Part shown: positions 45,703 through 56,340 of the stretch, piece by piece
Numbering within the stretch: the stretch's first letter is position 1
How the letters are laid out: each line of letters begins with the position of its first letter
Origin: Ceratopteris richardii
Lineage: Eukaryota; Streptophyta; Polypodiopsida; Polypodiales; Pteridaceae
Assembly (NCBI GenBank): GCA_020310875.1
Contig: CM035433.1
Location: 111,365,306 to 111,429,305, forward strand
DNA: 64,000 nt
Reading direction: 5' to 3'
The notes under the pieces: generated by a model
What the model was told of the DNA's origin: nothing
The model's input: the letters and a program-made list of their open reading frames with translations, nothing else
Databases searched by the model: none
Translations under genes and position numbers: made by a program

Positions 45703-46706
45703 ATGCCTAATTGAATAATCCCAAATTTCCCAAGTGCAATTTTGTTGCTGATTTCTTTTGTATTAGTCACTTGTTCTTTTTAATTTTTCTTAGGATGTCA
45801 CTTCTTGTCCAATCAATCTTCCTCGCAAGGAACACTTAAGTTTTATCGTACTTGAGTTTGGTCGCTTGATTTAAATTCTTTTCCCTTAGGTTGTATCGCA
45901 AATGTAATCTCTTGGTACTTGCACTTGAGTGATTAGAGTTCTTGGACTTGATCGTGCTTAACATATCCCTAGTTGATCAAAACCTTTATCCGTACTTAGC
46001 CTAAGCTAGGGATTGACAGAGGGTGTTGAGAATTTCCAACCTTTAGTTTCTCTTCCTTGGTTGCCCTTGTGTGCCCAAGAAGCGTCTTCCCAAGCTTGCA
46101 CTTACTCTTGCTTAGAATGTCCTTCAACGCTCTCAATGGACCTGTAAAAGTCCCAAAATTATCTCAAGAATACAATTCCATTGATGCAACAGACCATGTT
46201 CATTCATGCAATTCAAAGATCAAATTATTCTTTGGCTTTATGGAAAACATCCTAAAGATCCCTCAGTTTTCTTCCCCCTAGCTATGGTCAACTTAAAAAT
46301 AATATATCTAATAATCCTAATATTAATGTTTTCTTTCCCACAAGCTTTCCAACAAGCCTAAGATCACCCCGAACGGATTTCGTATGAGGAAGTTATGACT
46401 GTTCAGGGTTCTAGGGTTAAAACAAGGTTCAAACAGGCTAACAGTTCAGAGGATTTTTCTCGAAACGCATGTGTAGGGACCTCAGAAAATGCTATTTGAT
46501 AGAAAAATATGCCCAAAATTACCCCCAAAACTTGGAACAATAAAACCCTAAAACTTTAGCCAAAAAAGCATGTCAATCGCAATCGACAGGTCTGTCAATC
46601 GTGATTGACAGAGGTGTCCATCGGGCCTGTCGATCACGATCGACACGTCAATCGCGATCGATGGTGCCAATCGCAATCGACAGAGTTGGTCGTGAGTCCT
46701 GCCAAT
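45703..46706 (-). other. Gypsy-2 leader, gag-proximal part
   Basis: Untranslated leader matching the Gypsy-1 leader in places (for example ATTGACAGAGGGTGTTGAG near 46012 against 28647). From 46562 to 46706 it holds tandem imperfect copies of a self-complementary TCAATCGCGATCGAC-type unit. Copia-B2 interrupts it at 46706. Confidence 0.7.
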
Positions 46707-47004
46707 TGAAGTGTTTCAACGGCGATGCACCACAGTACGCTCTCCTTCTCGAGAGCTCCACGATGATATGCTCGGATTAGAAAACCAAGCTCCTGAGGCC
46801 GCACACAGTACTCTGCGCAGAGGCTGTAGAATATGCAGAAAAACACAGTACACAGGAGGCACGAAGACAGACTTCTTAGGTCTTACAAATGCAGTCGAAC
46901 TTACAATCCGTGACTGACCAGGCCACTATATGTTTTATTAAAGAACATATACAAAGAAGTGTCCGGTGGCCATTTGGCCTTTCACATGGACACTAACGGT
47001 AACA
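46707..47004 (-). mobile_element. 3' LTR of Copia-B2
   Basis: 298 bp, TG...CA; the polypurine tract lies at 47005-47017 on the minus strand. Confidence 0.95.
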
Positions 47005-47151
47005 ATCTCCCACTAAAGGCCAATATGGCTAGAGTAACTATGGGAGAAAAATAAAGAATGATAAAGGATACCTGAGTGTAAGTATACAAATTATACCTCC
47101 CACCTGATGGGCATGTTACACAGTATACAAGTGACTGCGTAAGATCAAGAA

Positions 47152-48495
47152 TCAAGTAACCCCCATCAAGTGACAACAGTGTTGAAAGCTATCATGTAGT
47201 AGAGCTTTAGTCAAAGCATCTGCAGCATTATCTCGAGTGTGAACCTTCTCAAGAATAATGCTCTCAGTGGCTAAGCAATCTCTAATGAAGTGATACCTCA
47301 CCTCAATGTGCTTGGTCTTTGCATGATAGACCGGATTCTTAGCCAAAGCAATGGCACTCTGAATATCACTAAGCAAGTGAGGTACATGCTGAGGTAAACC
47401 CATATCACAAGCAAGACGAGAGAGCCACAATGCTTCCTTACATGCCTCACTTGCTGCAACATACTCTGCTTCAATGGTAGAAACAATTGTACATTCTTGA
47501 AGATGAGATCTCCAAGAGATAGCACCTCCAGCAAAATGAAAAATGTACCCTGATGTAGACTTACGATTGTCTACACAACCAGCATAGTCAGAATCTGTGT
47601 AACCAATAATGGATGCTTTCCCTCTACCTAAGCATAGACACTTGTCCTTAGTGCCACTCAGATATCTCAAAATCATTTTGACCGCTTCCCAACGTTTCTT
47701 GCCAGGATTAGACATATATCTGCTCACAACTCCCACTGCAAATGCAATGTCTGGTCTCGTAGCTACCATAGCATACATGAGACTACCAACAGCAGACTGA
47801 TAGGGAATTTTGGTCATGAATTCCTTTTCCTCATCTGATTTGGGGCAGTCATCCTTGCTCAATTTCACATATGTGGGTAACGGTGTACTCAATGCCTTTC
47901 CACCATGCATATTGAATCGGTGAAGTACTTTGGATATGTACTCACTTTGAGACAAGTATATGCATCTTTTACGCCTATCACGAGTAATGCGCATGCCAAG
48001 AATATGTTTGGCATCCCCCAAATCCTTCATATCAAATGTCTGACTCAACTTCTTTTTGAGAAGTGACAAATCATAAGAGGACTTCCCAGCAATCAACATA
48101 TCATCGACATAAAGTATCAAGCATATCAAGCTGCCATCAGAACATCTCTTTGTGTAGAGACAATGATCCTCATTGCTCCGAGAATAGCCTTGGGACTTCA
48201 TAAAAGCATCAAACTTTTGGTACCATTGTCTAGGAGACTGTTTAAGTCCATACAAGCTCTTCTTGAGCTTACAAACTAGACTTTCCATGCCAGGAACTAC
48301 ATAACCCTTTGGTTGTTCCATATAGATCTCATCTGTAAGATCTCCATGCAAGAAAGTTGTTTTCACATCCATTTGGACTAGCTCTAAGTCCTCCACTGCA
48401 ACGAATCCAATCAACATGCGCAAAGTAGTCATCTTGACCACTGGAGAGAAGATTTCCTCAAAATCAACACCATGTTGTTGATCATAAAACTGCAA
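47152..48495 (-). CDS. Copia-B2 RT-RNase H, uninterrupted frame
   Basis: 447 codons without a stop. RT: QHGVDFEEIFSPVVKM, QMDVKTTFLHGDL, SLYGLKQSPRQWYQKF, and YVDDMLIAG with both catalytic Asp. Thumb: KHILGMRI, YQSAVGSLMYAMVATRPDIAFAVG. RNase H: GYTDSDYAGCVDNRKSTSGY, STIEAEYVAASEA, HAKTKHIEVRYHFIRD. Only the N-terminal finger part of RT is missing. The first codon of the open frame is TTG in leader-derived sequence, so normal initiation here is doubtful. Compared with Copia-B, where the same region is broken, this copy is well preserved. Confidence 0.93.
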   Translation of the reverse strand: MQFYDQQHGVDFEEIFSPVVKMTTLRMLIGFVAVEDLELVQMDVKTTFLHGDLTDEIYMEQPKGYVVPGMESLVCKLKKSLYGLKQSPRQWYQKFDAFMKSQGYSRSNEDHCLYTKRCSDGSLICLILYVDDMLIAGKSSYDLSLLKKKLSQTFDMKDLGDAKHILGMRITRDRRKRCIYLSQSEYISKVLHRFNMHGGKALSTPLPTYVKLSKDDCPKSDEEKEFMTKIPYQSAVGSLMYAMVATRPDIAFAVGVVSRYMSNPGKKRWEAVKMILRYLSGTKDKCLCLGRGKASIIGYTDSDYAGCVDNRKSTSGYIFHFAGGAISWRSHLQECTIVSTIEAEYVAASEACKEALWLSRLACDMGLPQHVPHLLSDIQSAIALAKNPVYHAKTKHIEVRYHFIRDCLATESIILEKVHTRDNAADALTKALLHDSFQHCCHLMGVT

Positions 48496-49230
48496 GTACT
48501 GACATGTCTACCTGCATAGTGAATCACTGACTCCACTGCATATAATAAGTTACCCAATAGAAGCCAACTAGGCTTATCGAGCACCTATGAACAACTATCA
48601 TACATCTCCTATGGCGAGGCTGGGTAAGTCTTCCACCTGCATCCCCGAAGAGACCCTGACATCTGGGTGTCTCCCAGTTAAGAAAAACCTCACCACGACC
48701 CTCTTTATCAAAACGTAAAAGGCTTTATGCAAAGAACGTAACCGCTATATCAATGACCACATGGACGTACATAAGCGGTATCCACAGAAGCGTACATGGT
48801 GTGTATGTGCTCAATATATGCAGTAAAATGACACTAAAAGGCTGAATACACAGCCCAAAAACTAGCCAATAACACCTGCAAGTGTCTGTCAACTCTGATG
48901 TTTTAGGCTTCAAAAACCTGCATAAATTTGCAGCGACTGCTCCCACCAAAACTGAAAACCCCTCGAGAAACTTGTAGTTTTACGAGTGTGGCTGAAAATA
49001 CAGCCCCAAAGGTTGATATTTATTGTCTGAGAAGTACAAGGAACACTCTTCTTGATGTTCTTGGACCTGTGCGGAGAGAACTATGTGCGAAAGTACTCCA
49101 AAATGGCTTCAAAAAACACCCCAAAATTGCTTCAGAAATAGGCTTTGAAAGCAAAAAATGAAGCTTTGAGGGACCAAAACTTGTTCAATGTAATGTCAAC
49201 CTTAGTCTTTCCCCTTCTTCAAACACCACA

Positions 49231-49340
49231 AGAGTGTAGCTTAGTGGCAAGAGATTGCCACGGTTAAGCGAGCTCTGGGGGGAACAGTACAGCGATGGGT
49301 GACCTCCTGGGAAGTACCGGGAACCTCTATATTCCTTGAT
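49231..49340 (+). repeat. 5S rRNA-derived Pol III-type module in Copia-B2 leader
   Basis: TAGCTTAGTGGCAAGAG at 49237-49253, GGTTAAGCGAGCTC at 49262, and GCGATGGGTGACCTCCTGGG near 49292. Here GTGACCTCCTGGGAAGT is even closer to plant 5S rRNA than the Copia-B copy. Antisense to the element. Confidence 0.87.
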
Positions 49341-49423
49341 CGTTGAGGTCCTCCCTCGTGCGCAGTCAACGGTGACTTCGGTGACTCGGATGACAAGGTA
49401 TGCCAAGGTCTATGCCTTGGTCA

Positions 49424-49590
49424 CCGCCTTAGTCGTAAGCCTTGGAGAAAGCCTAGGGGGGGGGTCGCCGCCTTAGTCGTAAGCCTTGGAGAAAGCCTAG
49501 GGGGGGTCGCCGCCTTAGTCGTAAGCCTTGGAGAAAGCCTAGGGGGGGGGTCACCGCCTTAGTCGTAAGCCTTGGGGGGGGGGGGGGGGG
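49424..49590 (+). repeat. 42-44 bp tandem repeat with G-tracts, ending in a 17-G run
   Basis: GCCTTAGTCGTAAGCC starts at 49426, 49470, 49512 and 49556. The units differ mainly in the length of a G-run (7-10 G). The last unit ends in a run of 17 G (49574-49590). Confidence 0.96.
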
Positions 49591-49633
49591 TGCTCGCTTT
49601 GCTCGCACAAAAGGAACAAAGCTTTTGCCTCGA

Positions 49634-49649
49634 ACTGCTCTGATACCAG
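49634..49649 (-). other. Primer binding site of Copia-B2
   Basis: Minus-strand TGGTATCAGAGCAG follows the LTR end after one base. Confidence 0.92.
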
Positions 49650-49947
49650 TGAAGTGTTTCAACGGCGATGCACCACAGTGCGCTCTCCTTCTCGAGAGCT
49701 CCACGATGATATGCTCAGATTAGAAAACCGAGCTCCTGAGGCCGCACACAGTACTCCATGCAGAGGCTGTAGAATACGCATAAAAACACAGTACACAGGA
49801 GGCACGAAGACAGACTTCTTAGGTCTTACAAATGCGGTCGAACTTACAGTCCGTGACTGACTAGGCCACTATATGTTTTATTAAAGAACATATACAAAGA
49901 AGTGTCCGGTGGCCATTTGGCCTTTCACATGGACACTAACGGTAACA
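49650..49947 (-). mobile_element. 5' LTR of Copia-B2
   Basis: 298 bp, TG...CA, partner of 46707-47004. Confidence 0.95.
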
Positions 49948-50703
49948 CCAATCGCGATCGATGGTGTCAATCATGATCGACACTTTTTCCGTAATTTTTG
50001 CCGTAATTTCAATCAATCGGGGATGTGTCCGTCGCTATGGACACGTGGCAACATGAGTCTTTGAGTCAATCGTGAAATTTTAGTCAATCGCAATCGACGG
50101 TGTGGATCATGATTGACTGAGTCCTACGTGGCAGTTCGTCAAGATCTGTCAGTAGCGGTTGATAGAGTCTGTCGATCACGATTGACAGAGTCTGTCGATC
50201 GTGGCTGTCGATCGTGGCTGTCGATCGCGATCGACAGTGTCGGTCGCGATTGACAGATGATTAAGGAATTTTTTAATTTTGATTAGTGTTTTGCAAAGTG
50301 CTCTTCATGAGTGTTCTTGTGGTGTACTTTGTTTTACCAAAGGAGCGATTTCTCTATCGATCGCGATCGACAAAGTTCTACGACACAGAGACTGGGCCGA
50401 GCTTTTTCGTACCTGCGCAGCCTGCTGGAGAGGATGATACAGCAAAAACCTGCAAGGAAGCTCAAAAAACATGCAAAAGCAGCACACACAACTCGCTCTC
50501 TCTCACAAGTGAAATGAGGGAAATGGAAGGGGAAAGGAGATATGATCAAAAAACTGAAATTTTTGTGATGATGGAGATGGAGGTGGGATATGGTGAGGAT
50601 GATGATGGTGAAGTAAGAAAGAGAAAAGAAAGTAAAGAAATTACCTACTACACCAACATCACAACTCTACGTCTTATCATCACACGCTCGTCCACAAAGC
50701 TCG
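49948..50703 (-). other. Gypsy-2 leader, LTR-proximal part, with palindromic repeats
   Basis: Continues the Gypsy-2 leader after Copia-B2. From 49948 to about 50265, and again near 50358, it carries many imperfect copies of the CGATCGCGATCG unit. One, near 50219-50236, is an 18-base perfect palindrome. The plus-strand open frame 50286-50735 runs antisense to the leader and is not taken as a gene. Confidence 0.7.
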
Positions 50704-50722
50704 ATCCCCGGCAACGGCACCT
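50704..50722 (-). other. Primer binding site of Gypsy-2 (Asp-tRNA type)
   Basis: On the minus strand GGTGCCGTTGCCGGGGA. This matches, with one change (GTGCC for GCGCC), the TGGCGCCGTTGCCGGGGA site that pairs with the 3' end of plant tRNA-Asp, as used by Athila-type gypsy elements. Confidence 0.85.
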
Positions 50723-50727
50723 ATATT

Positions 50728-51341
50728 TGGTGTAGCTCAATGATGAGTAGCACCTCCTTTAATGTCAATCCGGGAAGACATGAGGATGGTATGAAGACCT
50801 CGAACAAGTGATGGCACAAGTGTGTGAGTGAGAAGCACACTAACATGCACACACATACACACACACGCGCACACAAGTCAAGAACAAAGCGAGAGACAAT
50901 GGAATTCTTTTAGATTACTCAAAAGTGCTCTTACAAGTTCAATTCTACAACCAGTTAACCTCAAAAATGAGCTCTCTAGCTCTTTTTATAGTTTTTGACT
51001 AGCTTTGGTCCTGTCCAAACCTAGTGTCTGGCCTAGTTAAAAATCAGGTTCCTAGGCTAATTTGGAGGCCCCAACGAGCTCAGAAAATTCTGAAAATTGA
51101 TAGGTAGGTACTTCGAATGCTCCTCAAGCTCAAGGACTCCTTGGCTTGCACAAAATAGAGTTACAAAAAGGTGGAATGGTATTTACCATGGTGTGGAGTG
51201 ACTAAAATCACTATTTGGAAAATATTAATTCAGGAAAAAATGATGGCCTATTTGCGAGATCTTCTTTGACTGCTTTGTCTGCTTCGCCCTTCTCGTTGGC
51301 TCGCTTGTCTTGTAAGTCCTTGACCGCCCTGACCACTGCCA
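50728..51341 (-). mobile_element. 5' LTR of Gypsy-2
   Basis: Lies between the primer site and a different copia fragment. It shares a TAAATACCATTCC-type block and the CTTTTTGTA block with the Gypsy-1 LTR. A TATA-like TATAAAAAG box is present on the minus strand near 50985. The right end is placed where Copia-D2 integrase coding starts (about 51341). Confidence 0.7.
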
Positions 51342-51865
51342 AAAGTGCCCATTTTACATGCTAACAGATTTTCATCCAAAACCAAAAGCTCTTTGAAGCA
51401 CATAAACACTTTGGACTTTGCTTTTAACCGATATACCCATGCATGCCTAGAAAAATCATCAATGAAAGTCACAAAGTAAAGATAGTTCCCAAAAGAAGGT
51501 GTCTGCATAGGACCACACACATCATTGTGTACAAGCTGCAATTTCAAAGTAGCTCGAACTGAACCATCTTTTGGAAAGGAGGAAAGCTACATTTTCCCAA
51601 AATACTACCTTCACACACATTTTTACAAGGTTCCTCAAGTTTGGACAAATAGGATGCCATTTCAAATTTCTACAGGCATAGCACACTAGCAAAATTAAGA
51701 TGATCAAAGCATGCATGCCAAAGCTTTGCATCTGACATAGCCTGAGAATGATGTACTACACATGTTGAATCATTCACAGATTTTTCATAGTCTATGGGAT
51801 TATACATCCCATGACATAAAATGCCAGAAGCAATAATGATATCACCATTTGAGATATCATGAACT
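51342..51865 (-). pseudogene. Copia-D2 pre-integrase and integrase start (left half)
   Basis: On the minus strand from 51865: VHDISNGDIIIASGILCHGMYN (end of the protease-to-pre-integrase segment), LWHACFDHLNF, a Cys pair region, LVHNDVCGPMQTPSFGNYLYFVTFIDDFSRHAW and ACKMGTF (quoted in short blocks). It is the same family as Copia-D. The upstream half of this copy lies at 59772-61334 in the opposite orientation. Confidence 0.88.
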
Positions 51866-52096
51866 TGTTGATATATTTAGGTAGTGATGTGTGTGAACAC
51901 TCTAGGACCGTCGGGGCACTTTTTTCCCTCTTTAGGAGGTTTTTTTCCCCCGGCTTGTATATAGGCTTATTGCCCTAACGGGCTACTTATCTTTGTACAT
52001 TCTAGTGGTAATACATTCAACATTGTGTGTTGTGCTCCAAGCTTCTTCTTCTTCCTTGTGTTGTTCGTGTGCTTTCGCAAACATCTAAATCCAACA
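51866..52096 (+). mobile_element. 5' LTR of Copia-D
   Basis: 231 bp, TGTTGATATATT...CCAACA. A TATATAGG-like TATA region lies near 51957. The second LTR of this element lies inverted at 61335-61564. Confidence 0.93.
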
Positions 52097-52097
52097 A

Positions 52098-52113
52098 TTG
52101 GTATCATAGCAGG
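52098..52113 (+). other. Primer binding site of Copia-D
   Basis: TTGGTATCATAGCAGG, one base after the LTR, is one change from the initiator-Met tRNA type site. Confidence 0.88.
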
Positions 52114-52451
52114 TTGTCGCTTCATCTAGGGCATTGTCTACACCTCTCTGGTTGCAGTCTCACAATTGCACAAAATTTGGTAAGCATACTCAGGGTGTTT
52201 TAGAGATCAAAAGGACTTCACTTTGTGGTGCCGAAATCGCAATCTGAGCTCGTTTCTGCCTCCGGACGCACTATCGCAGCGCTTGTGCAGGCTATTTTGT
52301 CATTTTGTGCCAAAGGTATATACCAATTTTGGTTTGCCAATATAAGCATCTCAAAGTCTGCTACAGGTTTAGCAGAATTTGTCTAGGCAATTTTGTTCAA
52401 CTTTTTGAGATACTGTTAATTTTTTGCATCAAGGTATTTTAGTCACCAGCC

Positions 52452-53445
52452 ATGGTTGAAAGCAGTGATGTATTCCGTATGTTGGTTGTTGAGGATAAGT
52501 TGGATGGTACCAACTACCCATTGTGGGCTTATATGATGCATCATGTGTTGGTCACAAAAGGACTTTGGAATATTGTGTAGTGTGTTGAAAGAAGTCCTGT
52601 TATACCTGCGAATACAAGTACTATAAATACAGGTGCTGGACCTGATGGAGGTGGTGTTGAAGATGATGATATTCTGCAGATTCCTATTCGTGTTGTTGTT
52701 TCTGTTGCACCTACTACATAGAAAATTTGTTGGGATGGTAGAGATGCTCAGGCACATGCATTGATAGCTTTGTCTATCAAATGTGCCATTATTCCTCACA
52801 TTCGCTCTTGCAGGACAGCAAAGGATGCTTGGGATACACTTACCACATTGTACCACGCTAGGAATGAGGCTCGTGTTGCTTACCTCCGAAAACAATTGGA
52901 GAGTGAGCACATGAATGAAGGTGATTCTATGGATACTTTTCTCACAAAGATCAAGGATTTGAAAGAACAGTTGATTTCTGTCGATGAAGTTATACCAGAT
53001 AACTCACTTGTGCACACCGTTTTGAATGATCTTCCTGACTCATATTAGAGTTTTGCTTCTACTCTTCATTTGATGATGAAAGGCAATCCAAATGCCTTGT
53101 CATTTGTGGAGTTAATCTCTGTTCTATCGCACGAAAACCAGTCTTGGCAGAACAGGTCTATTATGCATGTTGTAGATCAAGATTTCTGGCTAGTCAAAAG
53201 GGCAAAGGTAAATGGAGCTCTTCTACTAGTAAGCAAAAATCTGCAAATGCTGCACATTCGAAGAAGCAAGACAAAGATGATAAGAAATCAGAAAAGTAGA
53301 AATTGTTTTGCAAATACTGTAAAGCAAATGATCATGTCATCAAGAGCTATCCAAAACTGGCTGCTAAAGAGGCAAAGAAGAAAGAGGCCAGAATGGTTGT
53401 TGCAGGGGCCTCTACACTGAAAACAGGGTCTACTAATCTTGTGTA
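52452..53445 (+). pseudogene. Copia-D gag
   Basis: ATG 52452: MVESSDVFRMLVVEDKLDGTNYPLWAYMM (two short blocks: VVEDKLDGTNY and LWAYMMHHVL). The capsid region follows with DAWDTLTTLYHARNEARVAYL and MNEGDSMDTFLTKIKDLKEQL. The zinc knuckle is CKYCKANDHVIKSY, its last Cys changed to Tyr. In-frame stops at about 52578, 52720 and 53046. A sister gag occurs at 60006. Confidence 0.9.
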
Positions 53446-54842
53446 GGAAGAAGAATGGGCGTTTACTACTGTTTGCAGTTTTAACCCATCTTCTCATGAG
53501 CACTACATGTCTGCAGTAGACTCAGATGTTTGGTACTTTGATAGTGGGGCAACCAAACATATTACCTCGCAGCACAATTTCTTCTCTTCACTCGAGCCTG
53601 CCCCTACAGGGTATATTATTACATGTGCCAACAACTCCTCATATCTTGTTATGGGAGTTGGTAAGATCATTTTGACTACTGATGATGGTAGTTCTTTCAC
53701 TTTTTCAGATGCTTTGTTTGTGCCAACGATCAAGAAAAATCTGTTATCATTTTTTGCATTAGCCAAGATTGGCTTGGTTGTGAAATTTGTTGATGACAGA
53801 TGTACAGTTCATGATCTTTCAAATGGCGACGTCATTATTGCTTCTAGCATTTTATGTCATGGGTTGTATAAGCTCATAGACTATGAAAGATCTGTAAAAT
53901 GATTTGCCATGTGTAGTACATGATTCTCAGGCTATATCAGATGCAAATCTTTGGCATGCACGCTTTGGTCATCTGAATTTTGTGAGTTTGCTACACCTGC
54001 AGAAATCTGAAATGGTGTCCTCTTTGCCCAAACTTGAGGCACCCGGTAAACATGTATATGAAGGCTATATTTTGGGAAAAATGTAGCATTCTTCCTTTTT
54101 GAAAGATGGTTCAGTTCGGGCTACTCAACAATTGCAGCTTGTACATAGTGATGTCTGTGGTCCTATGCAGGCACCTTCTTTTGGGAACTATCTTAACTTT
54201 GTGAATTTCATCGATGATTTTTCTAGGCATGCATGGGTATATCCATTGAAGGTGACATCTGAAGTGTTTATGTGCTTCAAGCAATTTTTGGTTATGGCTG
54301 AAAATCTGTCAGCATGTAAAATGGGCACCCTCCATTCTAATCGAGGGGGGAAATATATGTCTTTTGAATTTAATGCATTTCTAGCTGAAGGTGGGATAAA
54401 ACATTGTAAAGTTCCATATACACCTCAACAAAATGGAGTTGCTGAACAAAAGAATAGGTCACTCATGGGGATGGTGAGGTGTATGGTCAAGAGTCAGGCT
54501 TTACCACATAGTTTTTGGCTTGAGGCTGTTATGTGTGCAACATATGTACTGAACAAGTGTCCCACTAAAGCATTGTGGTCTATCACTCCATATGAGGCTT
54601 GGCATGGTCCCAAGCCATCTGTTGCTCATCTACGTGTTTTTGGTTGTTTGGCACATGCATTAGAGCCTGAACAACATCGTAGAAAATTGGATGATAAAGT
54701 AGTAACACATATTTTTGTTGGGTATAGTTCTGAAAGTAAAGGCTATCGTCTATATCATCCAGAGACTAAACATATTCTGGTTAGTTGTGATGTTGTTTTT
54801 GTGGAAGATGCTATTCATCCATTGCTTTCATGTACTAAGTAG
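53446..54842 (+). pseudogene. Copia-D protease, pre-integrase and integrase
   Basis: The protease has an intact DSG triad (WYFDSGATKHIT at about 53530) and FVPTIKKNLLSF. Pre-integrase LWHARFGHLNF; the second Cys of its zinc pair is lost (VYEGYILGK). Integrase: LVHSDVCGPM, FIDDFSRHAW, LHSNRGGKYM (second Asp replaced by Asn), QQNGVAEQKNRSL with the Glu. The C-terminal domain is LRVFGCLAHAL and HIFVGYSSESKGYRLYHP. Stops at about 53902 and 54086. Integrase is probably inactive because of the Asp change. Confidence 0.92.
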
Positions 54843-55568
54843 ACATCTGTTAGCTCCAAAGACATGTATGATACTTTGCTGCCTCTTTTTACAGGTGGGC
54901 AGTCTAGTGCTGGTCCTAATGAGGCAACTTCTCAGCCCTTGCATGTTTCATGTGATGATGTAGATCATTCCATTTTTTATGCAGATTTACATGATGCAGT
55001 TGTTGATGAGAGAGATGATATTTAGCAAGCAAAAACTATGCCAAAATGGCTGGTGTAGACTTTGTGTGATAGCAAATTAGATGCACCTATGTCATATAGT
55101 ACTCAGTCAAGCTATCATAGTGCCTCTTTTGCATCAGATTGATATGCTATGGCTGCATCTAGTCTCTGTGATGAGACTGAACCTGTTTCGTTTGATGAAG
55201 CACAAAATTCAAAACATTGGATGGCTGCAATGCAATCTAAATATGATGCTATCATGAAAAATGGTACATGGTCTTTATGTGACTTGCCTCCTGGCAAGAA
55301 GGCAATTGACACTAAGTAGGTATACAAGCTAAAGTGCAAACCTGATGGAACAGTTGACAGGTATAAGGCTAGGGTTGTTGCAAAGGGTTATGTGCAGTAA
55401 AGAGGCATTGATTTTGATGAAACCTTTGCTCCTACTTGCCGAATGACTACTGTTCATAGCATCTATGCACTTGTAGCTCATCATCATTGGAATGTACATC
55501 AGTTGGACATTTGATGATGGAGATGCATTTGTTGTCTCACAGATGAGCAGGTTTATGCATTGCCGAGG
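54843..55568 (+). pseudogene. Copia-D linker and RT start, cut off
   Basis: After a TAG at 54840-54842 the frame continues through a linker into RT: HWMAAMQSKYDAIMKNGTW, PPGKKAIDTK, YKARVVAKGYVQ, FAPTCRMTTVHS, NVHQLDI. It breaks at 55513 and ends at 55568. The rest of RT and RNase H is missing. The polypurine tract and 3' LTR of this element are at 61335-61577, inverted. Confidence 0.88.
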
Positions 55569-56340
55569 TGTTGAGCCCATAAAAGTCATATTGGTCAAAG
55601 TCGACTACAGTCAAAGTCAACCATAGTCAAAGTCAAAAGGTCGAATTTAAACTAGTCAAAGTCAACAAGGTCAAAGTCAACTGGTGAAAAGTCAAAGTGC
55701 TAAGATGCAGGTGTCAAAGTGCACAGGTAGTGCACAATTAATTATCCACAAAGGGTAAATTGGAGAAAGTGGGTTGCAGGTTGCAGAGGTATTTCTCTAA
55801 TTTCCCTAAGGTTCAAAGTATTTTTAAAGTGTTTTGGAAGGTTCAGGTGAACCCCCTCTTATGTGCAAAAGTGAAGACTTAAAAGGAAAATGTGAAGGTA
55901 TGTGAAGCGACAGCGTACGCAGAAGTGAAAGTATGGCCCCCCAATTAAAATTTTTGGTTTAGACTAAAGTCACTACAGGACAAAACAGGGAGTCATTGGC
56001 TGCCACTTGTAAAGACAATCTTGGGACATCAAAGTGAGCACCAAGATACTCTTGCAATTAGGAGCATATGTGAATCGACACACTCAAATCAAAGCAAGGA
56101 CCATTCTTGGACAATCCTAAGTGTAAGCAAGAGTGAGCATAGTCTAAGTGAAGCAAGAGAGAGAAGTGCAAGAGAAACACAGTGTGCGACACAGAGAAGT
56201 GAAGTGCAAGGTGTGCATGAAGAGTGACCAAGGAAGTGTGCAGAGGAGTGCTAAGCTTTTCCCCCAGAGATCCCAAGGTCTTACTGAAGTGTGCGCGCGC
56301 CGACATAAGTTATCCATCCCTCCCCCTTAGTGGAAGCTTG
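55569..56340 (+). mobile_element. Putative gypsy LTR or LTR-like insert
   Basis: Begins TGTTGAGCCCATAAAAG exactly where Copia-D RT stops. It has an LTR-like start, no coding, and a dense cluster of GTCAAAGTC motifs at 55592-55697. A GTAAAGACAATC and CACTTGTAA-like AT-poor part leads to the gag of Gypsy-X. No partner copy in the window. It may be a solo LTR, or leader/LTR sequence placed here at the inversion breakpoint. Confidence 0.4.
55592..55697 (+). promoter_or_regulatory. Cluster of ten W-box-like RGTCAA motifs
   Basis: Ten copies of AGTCAA or GGTCAA, the complement of TTGACT/TTGACC, within about 106 bases, mostly as paired GTCAAAGTCAA. WRKY transcription factors bind TTGACY, so this could act as a stress-response element of an LTR. 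That role is inferred only. Confidence 0.55.

Larger units (their letters stand above)
48484..49633 (-). other. Copia-B2 leader
   Basis: Collinear with the Copia-B leader (30450-31480): shared TACCCAATAGAAGCC region, CTTCCACCTGCAT region and 5S-like module. The junction with RT at about 48484 replaces everything from gag to the RT fingers. Confidence 0.85.
46707..49947 (-). mobile_element. Copia-B2, internally deleted Copia-B relative
   Basis: 3241 bp flanked by a perfect CCAAT duplication (46702-46706 and 49948-49952). LTRs are 298 bp each and differ at about 11 sites. It holds RT-RNase H, leader, primer site and polypurine tract, but lacks gag, protease and integrase. The RT frame joins leader sequence at about 48484. 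It sits inside the Gypsy-2 leader. Confidence 0.96.

Noticed and set aside
49424..49590. CRISPR-like array
   Set aside because: Units are directly joined without unique spacers, the context is plant retroelement, and no cas gene is present.
50286..50735. 149-codon plus-strand frame with a charged C-terminus
   Set aside because: It runs antisense through the Gypsy-2 leader into the primer site and has no domain.
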